Part shown: piece by piece, positions 7,337-8,919 of the stretch
How the letters are laid out: the number at the start of each line of letters is the position of its first letter
Position numbering within the stretch: the first letter of the stretch is position 1
From: Balneolaceae bacterium
GTDB taxonomy: Bacteria > Bacteroidota > Rhodothermia > Balneolales > Balneolaceae
Length of the DNA: 8,919 nucleotides
Assembly: GCA_021767245.1 (NCBI GenBank)
Contig: JAASTO010000100.1
Location: forward strand, 1-8,919
Reading direction: 5' to 3'
Translations under genes and position numbers: made by a program
Notes under the pieces: model-generated
Told to the model about the DNA's origin: nothing
What the model saw: the letters and a program-made list of their open reading frames with translations, nothing else
The model's database searches: none

Positions 7337-7372
7337 TAATGTAGTGACGCCCGATTTTGCGTCACTACATTA
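7337..7372. terminator. Shared hairpin terminator between convergent genes
   Basis: TAATGTAGTGACGC (7337-7350) and GCGTCACTACATTA (7359-7372) form a perfect 14-bp stem with an 8-nt loop. It lies 14 bp after the stop of the plus-strand pair and 15 bp after the stop of asd, so it probably serves both directions. Neither side has a proper T-tract, which makes it unlike an E. coli-type intrinsic terminator. Confidence 0.7.
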
Positions 7373-7387
7373 GGAGAGTAAATGATC

Positions 7388-8437
7388 CTATTTCAGAAAC
7401 CCTTTCTTTACCAATAATTCTGCATTCAAGATTGCCCCGCCGGCCGCTCCTCGAATGGTATTATGTGCCATAGCCACAAAACTGACATCAAATACTTCGG
7501 CTTCCCTTAAACGTCCCAAGTGCAATTGCATCCCATTTTCCCAGTCGGCATGTAATCGGGGTTGAGGGTATTTTTCTTCCTGATGCAATTTATAAAGTTC
7601 TTTTGGAGCAAAAGGAAGGTCGAGATCAGAGATCGGGTTTTGCCAATTCATGTAAGCTCTTTTGATCTCCTCAATATTTTTTGGCTTATCCTTAAGTTTG
7701 GCTGTCACGGAGATCATGTGACCGTTAATGGTGGGAACCCGGGTGGCCGTAGCTTGCACAGGAAATTCCGGTTTGATTAGATTGGTTCCATCAAGTGTAC
7801 TTAACAATTTTCTGGTTTCCGGCCCCACTTTCGGTTCCTCACCAGAAATAAATGGGATCACATTTCCCAAAATATCAAGGCTTGCCACTCCCGGATAGCC
7901 GGCACCGGATACCGCCTGTAAAGTAGTCAGGATCAAAGCCTCAATGCCAAAGACATCATGCAGTGGTTTAAGTGAAATGGATAACGGCACCGCCACACAA
8001 TTGGGATTGGTTACAATCCAGCCGCTGCCATCTTCAGTAAAGGTTTGAGTTTTGATGAGCTCCGTATGATCCGGGTTGATCTCAGGGATCAAAAGGGGAA
8101 CGGTTGGGTGTTGGCGATAATTCCTGGCATTTGAGATAACCGGGATACCGGCAATGGCAAAGGCTTTTTCAATGTCACCGGCAACCGATGAATCCAGCCC
8201 TGAAAACACAAAATCCACCTCACTAAACTCAGAAGGCTCACAGTTCTTAACGGTCATCTCCTTAATAGAGAGAGGTAACTGTACATCCTCGATCCAGTTA
8301 GCAGCGTCTTTATATTTCTTGCCGGCTGAGCGTTCTGAAGCACCCAGGGCTTCTATTTCAAACCAGGGATGTCCCTGAAGTAATCGAATAAACTTTTGTC
8401 CTACCGCACCGGTAGCGCCTAAAATTCCAACTTTCAT
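7388..8437 (-). CDS. asd: Aspartate-semialdehyde dehydrogenase
   Basis: A 349-residue cytoplasmic enzyme that reduces L-aspartyl-4-phosphate to L-aspartate-4-semialdehyde with NADPH. This is the second step of the aspartate pathway to lysine/diaminopimelate, threonine and methionine. The N-terminal nucleotide-binding loop is GATGAVG (residues 7-13). The substrate-region motif SNARNYR is at 102-108. The catalytic cysteine is Cys147 in NPNC (144-147), followed by the SGAGYPG loop (177-183). The likely acid-base histidine is His240 in NGH. The C-terminus returns to the Rossmann domain (AHNTIRGAAGGAILNAELL). The motifs and the EEPKVGPETRKLL segment fit the archaeal/fungal-type branch rather than the enterobacterial one (from family knowledge). 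Length is normal and all key residues are present. The ATG at 8437 is followed immediately by the MKVGILGATG strand, which fixes the start, although no Shine-Dalgarno is visible. No other lysine or threonine gene is in the window. Confidence 0.96.
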   Translation of the reverse strand: MKVGILGATGAVGQKFIRLLQGHPWFEIEALGASERSAGKKYKDAANWIEDVQLPLSIKEMTVKNCEPSEFSEVDFVFSGLDSSVAGDIEKAFAIAGIPVISNARNYRQHPTVPLLIPEINPDHTELIKTQTFTEDGSGWIVTNPNCVAVPLSISLKPLHDVFGIEALILTTLQAVSGAGYPGVASLDILGNVIPFISGEEPKVGPETRKLLSTLDGTNLIKPEFPVQATATRVPTINGHMISVTAKLKDKPKNIEEIKRAYMNWQNPISDLDLPFAPKELYKLHQEEKYPQPRLHADWENGMQLHLGRLREAEVFDVSFVAMAHNTIRGAAGGAILNAELLVKKGFLK

Positions 8438-8461
8438 GATGAATGAGTGAGTTTTAATAGA

Positions 8462-8683
8462 TCAAAATTTTGTTAACACTGAAAATAACCATTTTAATAC
8501 CCTTAATGTGAGATTTTTAGCTGAAGAATGTTCACTTTTTTTAATAAGTGAGATAGACACTCTTTTTTTGAGTAGCAGGTAATTGTTCAGCCACAAAAAC
8601 TCAAAAGGGGGTAGATTGGAAGGATAGTCAGTAAGGGCGTATCTCATACGCTCGGGTTTATATCCGGCAATCTTTTGATTCAA
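8462..8683 (-). CDS. Doubtful small protein or gene remnant upstream of asd (73 codons)
   Basis: A 73-codon frame on the asd strand, ending 24 bp before asd. The first half looks protein-like (NQKIAGYKPERMRYALTDYPSNLPPFEFLWLNNYLL). The second half is rich in Lys, Ser and Leu from A/T-rich codons and looks less constrained. The only early start is TTG at 8683, with ATG at 8647 (residue 13) as alternative, and neither has a ribosome binding site. The frame is open for seven codons further upstream (to a TGA) without an ATG. A nearby ATG (8700) is out of frame and reads only six codons, so a frameshifted or decayed start is possible. I do not recognise the sequence. It may be a small gene in an operon with asd, a pseudogene fragment, or chance. 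Confidence 0.3.
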   Translation of the reverse strand: MNQKIAGYKPERMRYALTDYPSNLPPFEFLWLNNYLLLKKRVSISLIKKSEHSSAKNLTLRVLKWLFSVLTKF

Positions 8684-8717
8684 GTCGTATTTGTTTTCAT
8701 TATCTCAATATTTCTAA

Positions 8718-8757
8718 CACACCGTAGGGGCAATTCATGAATTGCCCCTACGGTGTG
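8718..8757. repeat. Perfect 40-bp palindrome (REP-like element)
   Basis: CACACCGTAGGGGCAATTCA (8718-8737) is followed immediately by its exact reverse complement (8738-8757), with no spacer. The GTAGGGGC...GCCCCTAC core resembles short palindromic repeats dispersed in intergenic DNA of many bacteria and often linked to REP-associated (IS200-like Y1) transposases. The palindrome is seen directly; family membership is from memory. No transposase is present here. Confidence 0.8.
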
Positions 8758-8780
8758 AAATTTCTCCTAATTCCCAGCCA

Positions 8781-8797
8781 TCCCGATCTAATCGGGA
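8781..8797. repeat. Short palindrome TCCCGAT-CTA-ATCGGGA
   Basis: A 7-bp perfect stem with a 3-nt loop. An outer pair TTCTCC (8762-8767) and GGAGAA (8795-8800) could form an alternative, larger fold that competes with it. Confidence 0.6.
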
Positions 8798-8807
8798 GAA
8801 TTCCCGC

Positions 8808-8819
8808 CCGGACCTCCGG
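8808..8819. repeat. Short palindrome CCGGA-CC-TCCGG
   Basis: Two 5-bp arms separated by two bases in the palindrome cluster. It is too short to mean much alone and is noted because it lies in line with its neighbours. Confidence 0.35.
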
Positions 8820-8836
8820 TTCGAGTAATTTAATTT

Positions 8837-8856
8837 GGTTGCCCGCCTCGGCAACC
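8837..8856. repeat. Hairpin GGTTGCC-CGCCTC-GGCAACC
   Basis: A perfect 7-bp GC-rich stem with a 6-nt loop, within the non-coding palindrome cluster. No T-tract follows on either strand that would make it a convincing terminator. Confidence 0.6.
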
Positions 8857-8865
8857 CCTCTTTGT

Positions 8866-8889
8866 TTCTCCCCTAAACTTAGGGGAGAA
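8866..8889. repeat. Inverted repeat TTCTCCCCTAA-AC-TTAGGGGAGAA
   Basis: Perfect 11-bp arms (8866-8876 and 8879-8889) with a 2-nt centre. As RNA, the innermost pairs would open to a 4-6 nt loop. It is the last of the palindromes at the window end and resembles dispersed intergenic repeats more than a terminator. Confidence 0.65.
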
Positions 8890-8919
8890 GACTCTTTAGC
8901 TTAATTTCATACTCCGTAA

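Larger units (their letters stand above)
8684..8919. other. Non-coding palindrome-rich region at the window end
   Basis: No convincing gene is seen on either strand. From 8718 to 8889, at least four unrelated perfect inverted repeats (plus one short one) follow one another with short gaps and make up more than half of the sequence. The promoter for asd and its upstream frame may lie at the left edge (about 8690-8720), but I cannot identify it. Confidence 0.6.

Noticed and set aside
7007..7365. Minus-strand frames across the second small paralog and its terminator
   Set aside because: The plus-strand gene is supported by paralogy and the ATGA overlap. One minus-strand frame even runs through the terminator hairpin.
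7562..7780. Open plus-strand frame opposite asd
   Set aside because: asd is unambiguous in the other strand, so this frame is a by-product of its codon use.
8154..8378. Second open plus-strand frame opposite asd
   Set aside because: Fully antisense to the N-terminal domain of asd, with no protein motif.
8718..8889. CRISPR array
   Set aside because: The repeats are palindromes of different sequences, not one direct repeat with regular spacers.

Overview
The window reads as chromosomal DNA from a moderately AT-rich bacterium of the Bacteroidota/Rhodothermota/Balneolota kind. This placement is inferred from three things: a very long exported protein built of lamin-tail (LTD) and Ig-like modules, an archaeal-type aspartate-semialdehyde dehydrogenase, and mostly weak ribosome binding sites. 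No rRNA or other taxonomic marker is present, so the assignment is not firm.

Layout. Positions 1-4998 (minus strand) hold the first 1,666 codons of a secreted repeat protein; its C-terminus lies outside the window. It has a signal peptide, a beta-rich N-terminal domain, and five LTD domains separated by Ig-like (Big_5/SbsA-like) domains at near-constant spacing. Just upstream on the same strand, 5037-6281 encodes a 414-residue protein that I do not recognise, probably co-transcribed with the repeat protein. A 265-bp divergent intergenic region follows (6282-6546). It carries two well-formed hairpins with similar 8-nt loops, plus a weaker third, and probably the outward promoters.

On the plus strand, 6547-7322 is a two-gene operon of small paralogous proteins whose reading frames overlap by 4 bp. 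Their predicted fold is PH/GRAM-like, which is inference only. A 14-bp-stem hairpin at 7337-7372 separates this pair from the convergent asd gene (7388-8437, minus), which encodes aspartate-semialdehyde dehydrogenase of the lysine/threonine/methionine pathway. A doubtful 73-codon frame lies upstream of asd. The end of the window (8718-8889) is non-coding and packed with unrelated palindromes, including a perfect 40-bp one of REP-like type.

The genes do not form one pathway. asd is metabolic housekeeping. The repeat protein with its upstream partner, and the small paralog pair, look like two separate lineage-specific transcription units on either side of a structured intergenic region. I see no CRISPR array, tRNA, rRNA, transposase or defence system. 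The least explained elements are the 414-residue protein, the twin hairpins and the palindrome cluster.
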